DNA from: Tricholoma matsutake
Lineage: Eukaryota > Basidiomycota > Agaricomycetes > Agaricales > Tricholomataceae
Direction of reading: 5' to 3'
DNA length: 64,000 nt
NCBI GenBank assembly: GCA_026075535.2
Contig: AP026538.1
Span: 6,448,001 to 6,512,000, forward strand
The notes beneath the pieces were generated by a model, which searched no databases, was not told the origin of the DNA, and saw only the letters and a program-made list of their open reading frames with translations. Made by a program: the position numbers and the translations under genes. Shown here piece by piece: positions 18,685 through 30,054 of the stretch. Numbering within the stretch: position 1 is the first letter of the stretch; each line of letters begins with the position of its first letter.

Positions 18685-20154
18685 TTACATGCTGGTGGAG
18701 ATGACTGGCAGCTTGTGCAAGCTAGAAGCATTGGGGATTGCACCCAAGTTGGATGAGGTGGTAGGAGCCTGCAGCGTCTGTCCTGTGAGTTCTTGAAAAA
18801 TTGCGGGGGCGCCGGCAAGGAGCCATTCACAGTCTAAGAAACCTAACCTACCAGTCCCATCATCTTCTCGACTCATCAGATACTGAATGGGTGATGTCGT
18901 CATAGGTGGGGCTCCACCAACTGTCCCATTGCGGTATAGCCGCAGGTACACCTACAGATTCCAAACATTGCAGACATTCGCAATCCATTCAATAGTGGAG
19001 GTTGTGAAAGGGGCTGGCCCGTAAATATGATTGATGATTTAAGTAATGGAGGCCAAAGGTATATGCATAGTCAATCCATTGTGGAGGTATCCCATGGTGA
19101 GTCTGGGCACCAGCTTTTCATTGTAGGGTTGAATGGTGAGAGTATCACCAGAGCACTTGATGAAAGGTGCGTTGGGATGGGATGCATTCCAGATGCCAAT
19201 GACTTCATGATAGTACCCAGGGAGTGACACCATACATCCATAGAGTCTCATAAAATTGGACCAGGAAGATATGGAACGAGGACCAAGTGCGCATCCCAGT
19301 GAGTACCTGAACATGCTTCGACGGTCTGCTTGGAGGGCCACGTTCATAGCAATGCTGTGAATAGTGTTGCTGCTACCGAGTCATCCATGGTGCATTGTGT
19401 ATTGGGCCACTAGGTCAATGTCCAATAATTGCTTGACAGGTACAGGGGGTAGTCCTGCACCACCAGTCTTGTTCCATTGATTACCCATGAACGTGTCTTC
19501 ATCCTGGTGGATGGGGAAATCTTCCCACAACTGTTGATTATGGAGATAAGGCTTGTAAACAATGAACTGTGGATGACGCCCAGCCGCTTCATCTTCTATT
19601 CTATCAGGTCCAACCAAGTATATGCTGGCAAAACCACAGCAGTAGCAAGCGACTACAAGGGTCATATGGATGACTGATGGCAACCGACATCTGTATTCAT
19701 ACCTACCTCAAGGGTTTCCCATGAACTCTTACGAGGTGGCTCCAGGAGTACGCTTCATTAACAACATGAAGGAATCCAGTGTCGATCGCGTTGAAGCCTA
19801 CTGGTTGCTGTCAGAATTCCACTGCATCGCTGGTGGTTTTGTACCAGAGCTCTGGGACCTAGCTATGCAAGAAATATTGAATGATGATGTCTACTTACAC
19901 AAAGGCTTCTCGTTAACAATGACTACACCCAACCCATCTGGGATATGGCCGGGTCGACTTTTGGCAAAGCGTTTTTGAGAGGCAGCAAATTCCCATTTCC
20001 TGGCCTCTTTGTGTTTTGCATTGCCATCATTGTCAGAGCTGATATCATCTGAACTATCAGAGTCAGGTTTGTGTTCATTTGGTTGTGGTGTCTCCACGAT
20101 GGGTCCATTGGGTCGAGTTAACGTTGGTTTCAAGGCCTTGGGTATACAAACCAT
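18685..20154 (-). pseudogene. Unrecognised Gyp-2 reading frame
   Basis: Four open stretches, 20154-19891, 19683-19381, 19347-19039 and 18951-18685, all fall in one minus-strand frame and are separated by stops, as in a decayed gene of about 490 codons. Readable pieces include SRPGHIPDGLGVVIVNEKPL, GGAGLPPVPVKQLLDIDLVA, LPGYYHEVIGIWNA and LGFLDCEWLLAGAPAIFQEL. The stretch 19684-19890 is stop-rich in this frame, so a frameshift or a lost intron is possible there. I do not recognise a domain. Its position directly before the 3' LTR, where integrase should be, suggests a captured or alternative retroelement ORF, perhaps gag-like. Confidence 0.5.
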
Positions 20155-20768
20155 GATAGGTGCAGGTGTAGGAGTGGGTGCAGGTGCAGGTGCAGATGCA
20201 GGTGGGTATTCTGGTTGGTAGATGTCATGATGATAGGTACATTAAGGACTCGCGGCATGGGAGGTGGTGTCCTCTGTCTAGCTGGTGAGCGATGTCGTGA
20301 TGGGGGTGATTCCCTACGTCGAGGGGGTGGAGATTCGTGATGGCATGGTGGGGGTGAGCCCCTACGTCGAGGAGGTGGAGAGTCACGACGGCATGGTGGA
20401 GAGTGAGGGCAGTAATGTTCTCCTTGGTATGGAGGAGATGCCAGTGGGGTTGGGTGTGACCGATCCTCAGCAGTCACTTGTTGTGATGAACGAGGAGGGT
20501 GTACCTCCATGGGTCGTTCCTGTCCACAAACCTTGTGGGGGCATTGGTCTACATCCTCAGGGTTTTCAATGGTGGGGGAAGCTGGGCATTTGTGGGAGTC
20601 TACCATCGTTTGGGAGGCCAAGGCCATGGTTGTTCGTTTGGCCCGGTCAACTTTGCCTTGTAGACCTTCAATCCTATCGAGTAACTGACCTACCACTACC
20701 TGGGCAATGACATCTTGTTGCAGGAATCCCATGAACATTTTGTTAATGCTGATCCTTGATAGGTGCAA
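20130..20768 (-). CDS. Arg/Pro-rich unrecognised ORF in Gyp-2
   Basis: An open frame of 212 codons. Its first part (KMFMGFLQQDVIAQVVVGQL followed by LDRIEGLQGKVDRAK) looks like a short amphipathic or coiled-coil segment. It is followed by a low-complexity stretch of repeated SPPPRRR-type units at about residues 130-165 and a His/Leu repeat tail that reads through a microsatellite and is probably artefactual. It overlaps the last codons of the reverse transcriptase in another frame, which marks the junction where RNase H coding would normally continue. No function is proposed. It could be the N-terminal part of the product at 18685-20154, from which it differs by one frameshift. Confidence 0.45.
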   Translation of the reverse strand: MHLSRISINKMFMGFLQQDVIAQVVVGQLLDRIEGLQGKVDRAKRTTMALASQTMVDSHKCPASPTIENPEDVDQCPHKVCGQERPMEVHPPRSSQQVTAEDRSHPTPLASPPYQGEHYCPHSPPCRRDSPPPRRRGSPPPCHHESPPPRRRESPPSRHRSPARQRTPPPMPRVLNVPIIMTSTNQNTHLHLHLHLHPLLHLHLSWFVYPRP

Positions 20769-21282
20769 TAACTGGTGTCTTGCAGCATATTTGCTTGATC
20801 ATGTTGAAGCAACATTGGTGGATCGGTCACCAATGAAAGGGGGTTCCATTCTGTGTCATAGCCAACAATGGTCCCATATAATGTGTGATATCCAGTAGGA
20901 AGTTGGCTAAGTAGTTTACCAAGCCTATGAAATGTTGGATGTCATTGTAGTTCCATGGTGTTCGCCATCCCTAATATGAGAAAGTTTGTCAGTATTCGCA
21001 TGTATGCCATTCCTGTCAATAACATGACTGAGGCAGTCAATCCGTTCTGCATACAGTTTGCACTTTGACCATTTGAGGAAGAGCTGGTTGCTCCTAAGGC
21101 ATTCGAAAATAATATGAAGGTGGGCTTCGTGTTCCTCAGGAGTGTCTGAATAGATGAAGATATCATCTAAGTATACGTGGATGAATTTACCAATGACGTC
21201 TCTGAATATGGATGTCATAAGTCATGGGAATGTGGCCAGTGCATTTCAGTCTCCTTGTTGCATGATATTGCTGATGTAGGTC
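20757..21282 (-). pseudogene. Gyp-2 reverse transcriptase, C-terminal part
   Basis: This continues the palm domain cut by the CACTG element. It begins at the TYISN-type segment with MQQGD, then LMTSIFRDVIGKFIHVYLDD carries the YLDD catalytic box. IFIYSDTPEEHEAHLHIIF, then LKWSKCKLYAERIDCLSHVI and the connection segment follow, ending in CCKTPVIAPIKDQ near 20757. After that the gypsy homology stops. In-frame TGA codons occur at 21240-21255 and again near 20840. The two catalytic Asp residues are intact. The enzyme would copy element RNA into DNA. Confidence 0.88.
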
Positions 21283-22284
21283 CCTCACTGGGTGCAGGGC
21301 ACAATACCCCTGATGGGGTATTATGTAAGTATCTTGGAAGTATTCCTAATACTGTCAAGATACTAGCCCAGAAGTATGTTGCAAGTATGGTGAATGTTGA
21401 TTACCATACCTCCACATTAGTAACTTGTACATATTGTAACTGTATTCTGAATGTCTTGGCTGAAAGATAATACAATATTTCCTCCCTACTATCACAATAA
21501 TATTAAGATACTTCTAATGGAGTATTGAAGTGAAAGATCAAAATATTGTTCAAGTACTGAGAAGGCAGTAACTTGGTGGTATTGAGGTAATGTCTTCAGT
21601 ACTACCAAGATACTATCTACAATACTATCAAGGTGATATCACAATACTCTGCTTGGGATATGTTAGCAATGTGATAGAAAAGATCTAGAAAACCTCTGTG
21701 TCAGTATGCTTGAAATATCATGGAAGTACACAAACAAAAAGAGTAGTCATACACCCCATACCTTCACCATACTAAAGCCAGGGAATATTGGAAGTATTGA
21801 AGTGTTGTTTATTCAATACTGTCAAACTACTCTATGGGAAGTATATAAGAAGAAATTTGATAAATTGGGAAATTATTATTAGCAGATGTCTGCACATGCA
21901 GGTCTGATGTTGCAAGTATCCACTTCCATGTCTGAGCACCTACACACTGGCTGGACAGTAAGATACTTCTGAGAAGGAGTATTCTGGAAATAGTCCTAAT
22001 ACTGCCACCATACTCACCAAGGGATATTTTGCCAGTATGCATACCAATATAGAATACTACTTCAGTACCTTCAGCACTATCAAAATATAGTACAATACTG
22101 TCAAAATACTTTGAGTGAAGTATGTTGACAATATTAGGAATACTGTCAGGATACTTTCACAGTACCTCTCAGGCAGTATTGTGCCTTTCACCCAGTGACG
22201 TACCTGAGTAAGTACTTGGATGTACAACATGGATGTGCAAGTGGTACTTGAGTACATACCTGGACACACAAGTAGATATCAAGT

Positions 22285-24375
22285 AGGTACTTGGATATAC
22301 ATACCAGTAAGTACTGGTAAGTACTTGAATAAGTACCGGTAAGTACCGGGGTGTACTTGAATAAGTCCCGGTATGTACTTGAATAAGTCCCAGTATGTAC
22401 TTGAATAAGTACTGGTATGTACTTGAATAAGTACTGGTATGTACTTGAATAAGTACTTGAATAAGTCCCGGTATGTACTTGAATAAGTACCGGTATGTAC
22501 TTGAATAAGTACCGGTATGTACTTGAATAAGTACCGGTAAGTAGGGGTGTGTACTTGAATAAGTACCAGTAAGTACCAGTAAGTACTGGTAAGTACCGGT
22601 AAGTACTGGTAAGTACCGGTAAGTACTGGTAAGTACCGGTAAGTACTGGTAAGTACTGGTAAGTACCGGTAAGTACTGGTAAGTACCGGTAAGTACTGGT
22701 AAGTACCGGTAAGTACCGGTAAGTACTGGTAAGTACCGGTAAGTACCGGTAAGTACTGGTAAGTACCGGTAAGTACTGGTAAGTAAAGTACCGGTAATTA
22801 CCAGTATGTACTTAAATAAGTACCGGTAAGTACCAGTATGTACTTGAATATGTACCGGTATGTCCTTGAATAAATCCTGGTATGTACTTGAATAAGTACT
22901 GGTATGTACTTGAATAAGTCCCAGTATGTACTTGAATAAGTTCTGGTAAGTACCGGTAAGTACTTGAATAAGTACCAGTAAGTACTGGTAAGTACTTGAA
23001 TAAGTACCGGTAAGTACCGGTAAGTACCGGGATGTACTTGAATAAGTACCGGTAAGTACCAGTATGTACTTGAATAAGTACCAGGATGTATTTGAATAAG
23101 TCCCAGTATGTACTTGAATAAGTGGCAGTATGTACTTGAATAAGTACTGGTATGTACTTGAATAAGTGCCAGTATGTACTTGAATAAGTTCTGGTATGTA
23201 CTTGAATAAGTCCCGGTATGTACTTGAATAAGTGCCGGTATGTACTTGAATAAGTGCCGGTATGTACTTGAATAAGTCCCGGTATGTACTTGAATAAGTC
23301 CCGGTATGTACTTGAATAAGTACCGGTAAGTACTGGTATGTACTTGAATATGTACCGGTATGTACCTGAATAAATCCCGGTATGTACTTGAATAAGTCCC
23401 GGTATGTCCCAGTATGTACTTGAATAAGTCCCGGTATGTACTTGAATAAGTACTGGTAAGTACTGGTATGTACTTGAATAAGTACTGGTATGTACTTGAA
23501 TAAGTACTGGTAAGTACTGGTAAGTACTGGTATGTACTTGAATAAGTACTGGTAAGTACTGGTAAGTACTGGTATGTACTTGAATAAGTACTGGTAAGTA
23601 CTGGTAAGTACTGGTATGTACTTGAATAAGTACTGGTAAGTACTGGTATGTACTGGTAGGTACTTGAATAAGTACTGGTAAGTACTGGTATGTACTGGTA
23701 GGTACTTGAATAAGTACTGGTAAGTACTGGTATGTACTGGTAGGTACTTGAATAAGTCCCGGTATGTACTTGAATAAGTACCGGTAAGTACTGGTAAGTA
23801 CCAGTATTTACTTGAATAAGTATTGGTAAGTACTGGTATGTACCGGTAGGTACTTGAATAAGTACCGTTATGTAGTTGAATAAGTACCGGTAGGTATTTG
23901 AATAAGTCCCAGCATGTACTTGAATAAGTCCTGGTATGTACTTGAATAAGTCCCGGTATGTACTTGAATAAGTACTGGTATGTACTTGAATAAGTCCCGG
24001 TATGTACTTGAATAAGTCCCAGTATGTACTTGAATAACTACTGGTATGTACTTGTATAAGTGCCGGTATGTACTTGAATAAGTACTTGAATAAGTACTGG
24101 TAAGTACTGGTAAGTACCGGTAGGTACTTGAATATGTGCCGGTATGTACTTCAATAAATCCCGGTATGTACTTGAATAAGTCCTGGTATGTACTTGAATA
24201 AGTCCTGGTATGTACTTGATTAAGTACCGGTATGTACTTGAATATGTACCAGTATGTACTTGAATAAGTACCGGTATGTACCGGTAGGTACTTGAATAAG
24301 TACCAGTTTGTACTTGAATAAGTACCAGTATGCACAAGTACTTGTATGTACTTGAATAAGTACCGGTATGGACCA
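22285..24375. repeat. Tandem array, left half (22-bp and 10-bp units)
   Basis: The unit TGTACTTGAATAAGTACYGG (22 bp with the final TA) is repeated dozens of times. At 22555-22790 it collapses to a 10-bp unit GTAAGTACCG/GTAAGTACTG. Each unit contains the inverted repeat GTACTT..AAGTAC. Confidence 0.95.
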
Positions 24376-25665
24376 GTTTGTACCAGTACTTATTCAAGTA
24401 TCTACCAATACTTATTCAAGTACATACCGGGACTTGTACATACCGGTACTTATTCAAGTACAAACCGGTACATACCGGTACTTATTTAAGTACATACTGG
24501 TACTTATTTAAGTACATACTGTTACTTATTCAAGTACATACTGGGACTTATTCAAGTACATACCGGGACTTATTCAAGTACATACCGGGACTTATTCAAG
24601 TACATCCCGGTACTTACCAGTACTTATTCAAGTACATACTGGGACTTATTCAAGTACATACCGGGACTTATTCAAGTACATACTGGGACTTATTCAAGTA
24701 CATACCAGTACTTATTCAAGTACATACTGGTACTTATTCAAGTACATACCGGGACTTATTCAAGTACATACCGGGACTTATTCCAGTACATACCAGTACT
24801 TATTCAAGTACATACTGGGACTTATTCAAGTACATACCAGTACTTATTCAAGTACATACTGGGACTTATTCAAGTACATACCAGTACTTATTCAAGTACA
24901 TACCAGTACTTATTCAAGTACATACCAGTACTTATTCAAGTACATACCAGTACTTATTCAAGTACATACCAGGACTTATTCAAGTACATACCAGTACATA
25001 TTCAAGTACATACTGGTACTTACCGGTACTTATTCAAGTACATACCAGGACTTATTCAAGTACATACCGGGACTTATTCAAGTACATACCAGTACTTATT
25101 CAAGTACATACCAGTACTTATTCAAGTACATACCAGTACTTATTCAAGTACATACCAGTACTTATTCAAGTACATACCAGTACATATTCAAGTACATACT
25201 GGTACTTCCCAGTACTTATTCAAGTACATACAGGGACTTATTCAAGTACATACCAGGACTTATTCAAGTACATACCGGCACGTATTCAAGTACATACCAG
25301 GACTTATTCAAGTACATACCGGCACGTATTCAAGTACATACCAGGACTTATTCAAGTACATACCGGCACATATTCAAGTACATACCGGGACTTATTCAAG
25401 TACATACCAGTACTTACCGGTACTTATTCAAGTACATACCGGTACTTATTCAACTACATACCGGTACTTACTGTTACTTATTCAAGTACATACCGGTACT
25501 TACCAGTACTTACCGGTACTTATTCAAGCACATACTGGGACTTATTCAAGTACATCCCGGGACTTATTCAAGTACATACCGGGACTTATTCCAGTACATA
25601 CCAGTATGTATTCAAGTACATACCAGGACTTATTCAAGTACATACTGGACTGGTACTTATTCAAG
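24376..25665. repeat. Tandem array, right half (inverted 22-bp units)
   Basis: The same 22-bp unit in reverse complement (GTACTTATTCAAGTACATAC followed by CA or CG). The orientation switches at about 24375-24400. A 432-codon open frame here is a by-product of the periodicity. Confidence 0.95.
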
Positions 25666-26672
25666 TACCTACTTGATATCTACTTGTGTGTCCAGGTATG
25701 TACTCAAGTACCACTTGCACATCCATGTTGTACATCCAAGTACTTACTCAGGTACATCACTGAGTGCAAGGCACAATACTGCCTGGGAAGTACTGTGAGA
25801 GTATCTGGACAGTATTCCTAATATTGTCACCATACTTCACTGGAAGTATTTTGACAGTATTGTACTATATTTTGATAGTGCTGAAGGTCCTGAAGTAGTA
25901 TTCTAGATTGGTATGCATACTGGCAAAATATCCCTTGGTGGGTATGGTAGCAGTATTAGAACTATTTCCAGAATACTCCTTCTCAGAAGTATCTTACTGT
26001 CCAGCCAGTGTGTAGGTGCTCAGACATGGAAGTGGATACTTGCAACATCAGACCTGCATGTGCAGACATCTGCTAATAATAATTTCCCAATTTATCAAAT
26101 TTCTTCTTATATACTTCCCATAGAGTAGTTTGACAGTATTGAATAAACAACACTTCAATACTTCCAATATTCCCTGGCTTTAGTATGGTGAAGGTATGGG
26201 GTGTATGACTACTCTTTTTGTTTGTGTACTTCCATGATATTTCAAGCATACTGACACAGAGGTTTTCTAGATCTTTTCTATCACATTGCTAACATATCCC
26301 AAGCAGAGTATTGTGATATCACCTTGATAGTATTGTAGATAGTATCTTGGTAGTACTGAAGACATTACCTCAATACCACCAAGTTACTGCCTTCTCAGTA
26401 CTTGAAAAATATTTTGATCTTTCACTTCACTACTCCATTAGAAGTATCTTAATATTATTGTGATAGTAGGGAGGAAATATTGTATTATCTTTCAGCCAAG
26501 ACATTCAGAATACAGCTACAATATGTACAAGTTACTAATGTGGAGGTATGGTAATCAACATTCACCATACTTGCAACATACTTCAGGGCTAGTATCTTGA
26601 CAGTATTAGGAATACTTCCAAGATACTTACATAATACCCCATCAGGGGTATTGTGCCCTGCACCCAGTGCCT

Positions 26673-27231
26673 GCAATTGTAGCAAATGCAGTTTTCCACA
26701 CATCTTCTTCCTGTACTCGGACCTGTTCATAGGTGTCGGATAAGTCGACTTTCGAACCAATCCTGGCTTGGGCCACATCCTCGTGAATGATGTCTTGATC
26801 TGGTAAGGGCGTAACATCCTTAATCATATTGTCATTTCTTTGACGGGCATCCACAACGGTTTGTAGTTTCCCATCCTTCTTGCTCAAGCAGAGCATTGGG
26901 GCTGCTTGGTTCACAGATTGTGGTTCCCACCATCCAGCATTCACATATTGGTTGATTTTTTTGTGGAACTGTTCACGTAAGGAGTTTGGTACCTTTGGTA
27001 GGTGGTAGTGATCCTGCTTCTTATCATCAATAAGGTGAATCTCATGATTCACCTCTCTCCAGGGTGGTAGTTGATCCTGAGTTCCCCCTAGGATATCTGA
27101 AAATTTGTCATACCATTGTTGTCGTAATCATGGGTAGTCTTCCTCAGTAAGTCCTAACTCTCTGGACTTGCCTTTCTCTCTACGGTGTTCTTTGTGTTGT
27201 TTTTTGTGTGGGTCTGGGGGTTTCTTAGGTT
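26673..27231 (-). pseudogene. Gyp-2 reverse transcriptase, N-terminal part
   Basis: The minus strand reads a linker (KSRELGLTEEDYP), then REVNHEIHLIDDKKQDHYHL, then INQYVNAGWWEPQSVNQAAP followed by MLCLSKKDGKLQTVVDARQR. It ends in PLPDQDIIHEDVAQARIGSK with the VDLSDTYEQVRV segment that carries the first catalytic Asp, and KTAFATIA, where the CACTG element is inserted. The sequence is open over at least 136 codons. The part further 5' is cut by E2 at 27240. The other half of the active site lies at 20757-21282. Confidence 0.9.
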
Positions 27232-27257
27232 TGTGGAGCAGAGTACTTTACACTCCC

Positions 27258-27455
27258 CCACCTATTCCGGTTGGATTCCGGTTCGTCCGGCTGGAATTTC
27301 TGGAATTTCTGCAATCCGGTGGAATTTTTTTTGTATGTAGTTTTCCCTATGCAGCACAATTCCAGTCGGAATAAGGATCCAATTTACAGCCGGAATCCCC
27401 GGAATCTGACCGGACTCATCACAACCGGAATAACAGGAATAACCAGACTAACCGG
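27258..27455. repeat. E2 left terminal block (CCGGAATAAC-type units)
   Basis: Repeats of GGAATTTCTGGAATTTC and CCGGAATAACAGGAATAACC, interrupted by S2 and resumed at 28835-28855. Confidence 0.8.
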
Positions 27456-28834
27456 TGATGATGCTCAACCCGGAAACCCAAACAAAACCCACAAAAAGGC
27501 TTCAGAAGGTATAACACGAGTCAGAGGAAGGGTGCGAGGCCCTCTAGATGTCACCTGTCAGACCAACCGTCGAATAGTCATAAAACAACTGCTTGTCAAA
27601 GCGGTCCGAGGCTAAAAGAATGTGTTTCGAGGACTTGCGATGATTTTCGAGGGGTTGCGATGATTTGTGAGATGTTGCGATGATTTTCGAGATGTCGCAA
27701 TGCTTTTCGAGATGTTGCGATATTTTTCGAAGAGGTTTCAAGGAATTTCGAGTGTGCAGATATGTTTGGACACAAGATCGGGGGACTAGACGAGTAGTAG
27801 AAGTGAAGAAAAGGCTAATCGAGGGAAGCAAGAGCGAAAATAGCATAATGCGAGGAATTTCGAGGAATTTCGAGGAAGTTTAGCATAAAACACCAAACTT
27901 CGGACTGAATAAGACTAAACTGAACTCTCAAATCACTGTGATCTGGGAGGAAGACGACGACTTTCTTCTTTTTCTTTGTATCTAGTACATCTTTTTATAT
28001 AAAATAAAGAAAGTACCTAAAAAGGCTGAAGAACATGAGGCAAACATGTGGAAAACTCGAGGCAAAAGACAATATAAGTATATCAGAACAATAAAGCGAG
28101 CCTAGAAGGGGTGAATATAAGACATGATGAAGAAATAATAAGAAAGAATAGCTAAAACTGGACTGTCCTTGTTATAAATTGAATAAAAGATCGGAAACTG
28201 CTTCGAGCGGATTGTATGTGTACACATGCAGTCAAAATGTGTTCGATATACGCAGTATAGTGTCCCATGTGTCCAGCATGCGTCCGAAGATCGTTCGAAC
28301 AGGAAATACTGTGTCCGACGATGTTTTTCGAGGTTCGATATTTTTCGAAGATTTTTGAAGTTTCTTCAGACTTCGTTCGTGGCCCGATATTGGTGCGATA
28401 TTGTTCGACGATGGTAGGGGATACATCTGGCATGTGTGTGATGAGTATTCAGATAGCGATATAGTGTCCGATGTCGATTTGCAATGTTCGATGATTTTCA
28501 AAGTTGGTCAAGGAAATATCGGACTTGTTCGAAGGCCGATATCACTGCGATATTGCTCGATACTAATTCGGAACCCATCGACGATGCTCCAAGTGTATAT
28601 CCTGAGCTGTCCGAAGGTTGGGGGAGTTGTACTATGGCGGCCGAAGGCATACGAAGAATTTCGAGGTGTCACAAAGAGTTTCGAAGTGTTGCGAAGGATT
28701 TTGAAGCATTCTCGTGACTTTGTAGAGCTTTGTAGAGCATCATAGAGCTTCGGAGGGGTTCGTATGGGTTCGTAGAGCTTCAACAATGATCGTAGATGTG
28801 TTTTCCGAGCTTGAACGACAAGGTGGACCTATCA
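27456..28834 (-). mobile_element. LTR-S2: solo gypsy LTR in E2
   Basis: On the minus strand it runs from TGATAGGTCCACC to GGTTGAGCATCATCA, 1,379 bp. CCGG lies on both sides (27452-27455 and 28835-28838), and the E2 repeat is continuous once the LTR is removed. It contains an array of about 20-bp units (GATGTTGCGATGATTTTCGA) at 27620-27740 and a TATATAAAAT box near 27995. No internal sequence, so a solo LTR left by recombination. Confidence 0.9.
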
Positions 28835-28868
28835 CCGGAATAACTGGAATGCACGTGCTTTCCCAAAT

Positions 28869-28953
28869 AAAAGTTCCACACACATCAAGAATCGAACACT
28901 CGACCTTGGGTCTGCATACATAACAGCACGCTTAACCACTGAGCTACCAAGCA
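28869..28953 (-). ncRNA. T3: tRNA-like Pol III unit, E2 left, outward
   Basis: A box TAGCTCAGTGGT (28935-28946), B box TGTTCGATTCT (28889-28899), and stop TTTT (28869-28872) on the minus strand. Same type as T2 and T6. Confidence 0.78.
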
Positions 28954-29260
28954 ATTATTCTTGGGCATATATTTAATACTTTTATTACCCAACCAAGGTA
29001 CATAGTTAATCACAGCCATTAATGGAATAATTAATAAGTATGCATATGCATGACACATGACATGTGACTGCCAGCTCACAACCACCACCACCACTGTCGC
29101 CAATGCCGCCTCCTCCTCCTCTCCACTCTACCACCACCACTGCGTGCGCACCCACCACTACCATTCCCATGCCCAATGCCACCATCACCACCACCTTCAA
29201 ACGAGCCGACTGGATGGAACATGGGCCCAAATGATGCATATCGCGTCATTTGGGGCCTAA

Positions 29261-29754
29261 GTATGTTTTATTTCGTTTGCTTCTTGTTTTTTCATACTAA
29301 CTAACTTGTTTCATTTGTTTTATAGGTTCTACTCGACTGCCAGACATAACATGGGCCCAAACGACGTGATTGGACAGAACACAGGCCCAAACGATGCAGA
29401 TCGCATTGTTTGGGCCCTAAGAAAGGTTTTTTTTGTTTGCTTTTTGTTTTTATAAACTAACTAACCTTTTTTTTAGCTTTCTAGGTTATAATCTACTGGC
29501 AACGATGCCACCACTGGCAAACGAGCCAACACGGCCCTACGTAAGTTTTTTTCATTTGGTTTTTATTTTAATAAACTAATTAACTCATTTTTTTAGTTTT
29601 CTAGGTTATAATCTACTAGTAACGATGCCACCACCCACAAACGAGCCAACATGGGCCCAAATGATGCAGATCGCGTCGTTTGGGCCCTATGTGAGTTTTT
29701 TCCATTTGCTTTTTGTTTTTATAAACTAACTAATTGTAATTTATTGCTTTTTAG
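29261..29754 (+). repeat. E2 exon/intron-like units, four intron-like segments
   Basis: Intron-like segments lie at 29261-29325 (GTATGT...TACTAAC...TATAG), about 29421-29484 (donor degraded), 29541-29604 (GTAAGT...AACTAAT...CTAG) and 29691-29754 (GTGAGT...AACTAAC...TTAG), all 64-65 bp. The exon-like parts of 95, 56 and 86 bp hold GGGCCCAAACGA and TTTGGGCCC arms. Every exon-like part has a length of 2 modulo 3. Confidence 0.75.
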
Positions 29755-30054
29755 GTTGTATACTACTGGGGACGACTTGCCACAACGAAAAACATGCAAC
29801 CCACGCCCACGCCCACCTGATCCCCTCCTCCCCATTCAAATGGGATGTGAGGCTGTCGACACAGACTAGGAGGGTGCAGAGGGATCCCAGGAGACCCCGG
29901 AAGGGGGGTACCTGCCTAGTAAGCACCCACCAACCTCTGTACTCGTGCCATGTCACACTGACACACCCAACCCCCCCCCCCCCCCCCCAAAAAAAAAAAA
30001 AAGAACAAAACAGTAATCCAGACAGAGGACGACAGCGACGAATGACAACAAGCC

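Larger units (their letters stand above)
21286..26669. mobile_element. CACTG-ended palindromic element (EnSpm/CACTA-like, non-autonomous)
   Basis: Both ends start CACTGGGTGCAGGGCACAAT. The near-identical inverted arms are about 1.0 kb (21286-22300 and 25665-26669), and the middle is an inverted tandem array, so the whole 5.4 kb is one large imperfect palindrome. The flanks CCT at 21283-21285 and 26670-26672 form a 3-bp TSD. Removing the element and one CCT restores the reverse transcriptase frame (KTAFATIA then GTYISN). CACTG ends with a 3-bp TSD point to the EnSpm/CACTA superfamily. No transposase is present. Confidence 0.88.

Noticed and set aside
19670..19978. Plausible-looking 102-codon plus-strand frame
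   Set aside because: It overlaps the decayed minus-strand Gyp-2 frame, has no recognised domain, and is isolated on its strand. I kept the minus-strand reading, but this is not certain.
22285..25665. CRISPR-like regular repeats
   Set aside because: Units are directly adjacent with no unique spacers, and the region is the inside of a fungal transposon.
24378..25676. 432-codon open frame with regular YSSTYRDLFKYIP-like repeats
   Set aside because: It is a translation of the 22-bp tandem array. A stop-free unit whose length is not a multiple of three leaves every phase open, and the inverse frame is open too.
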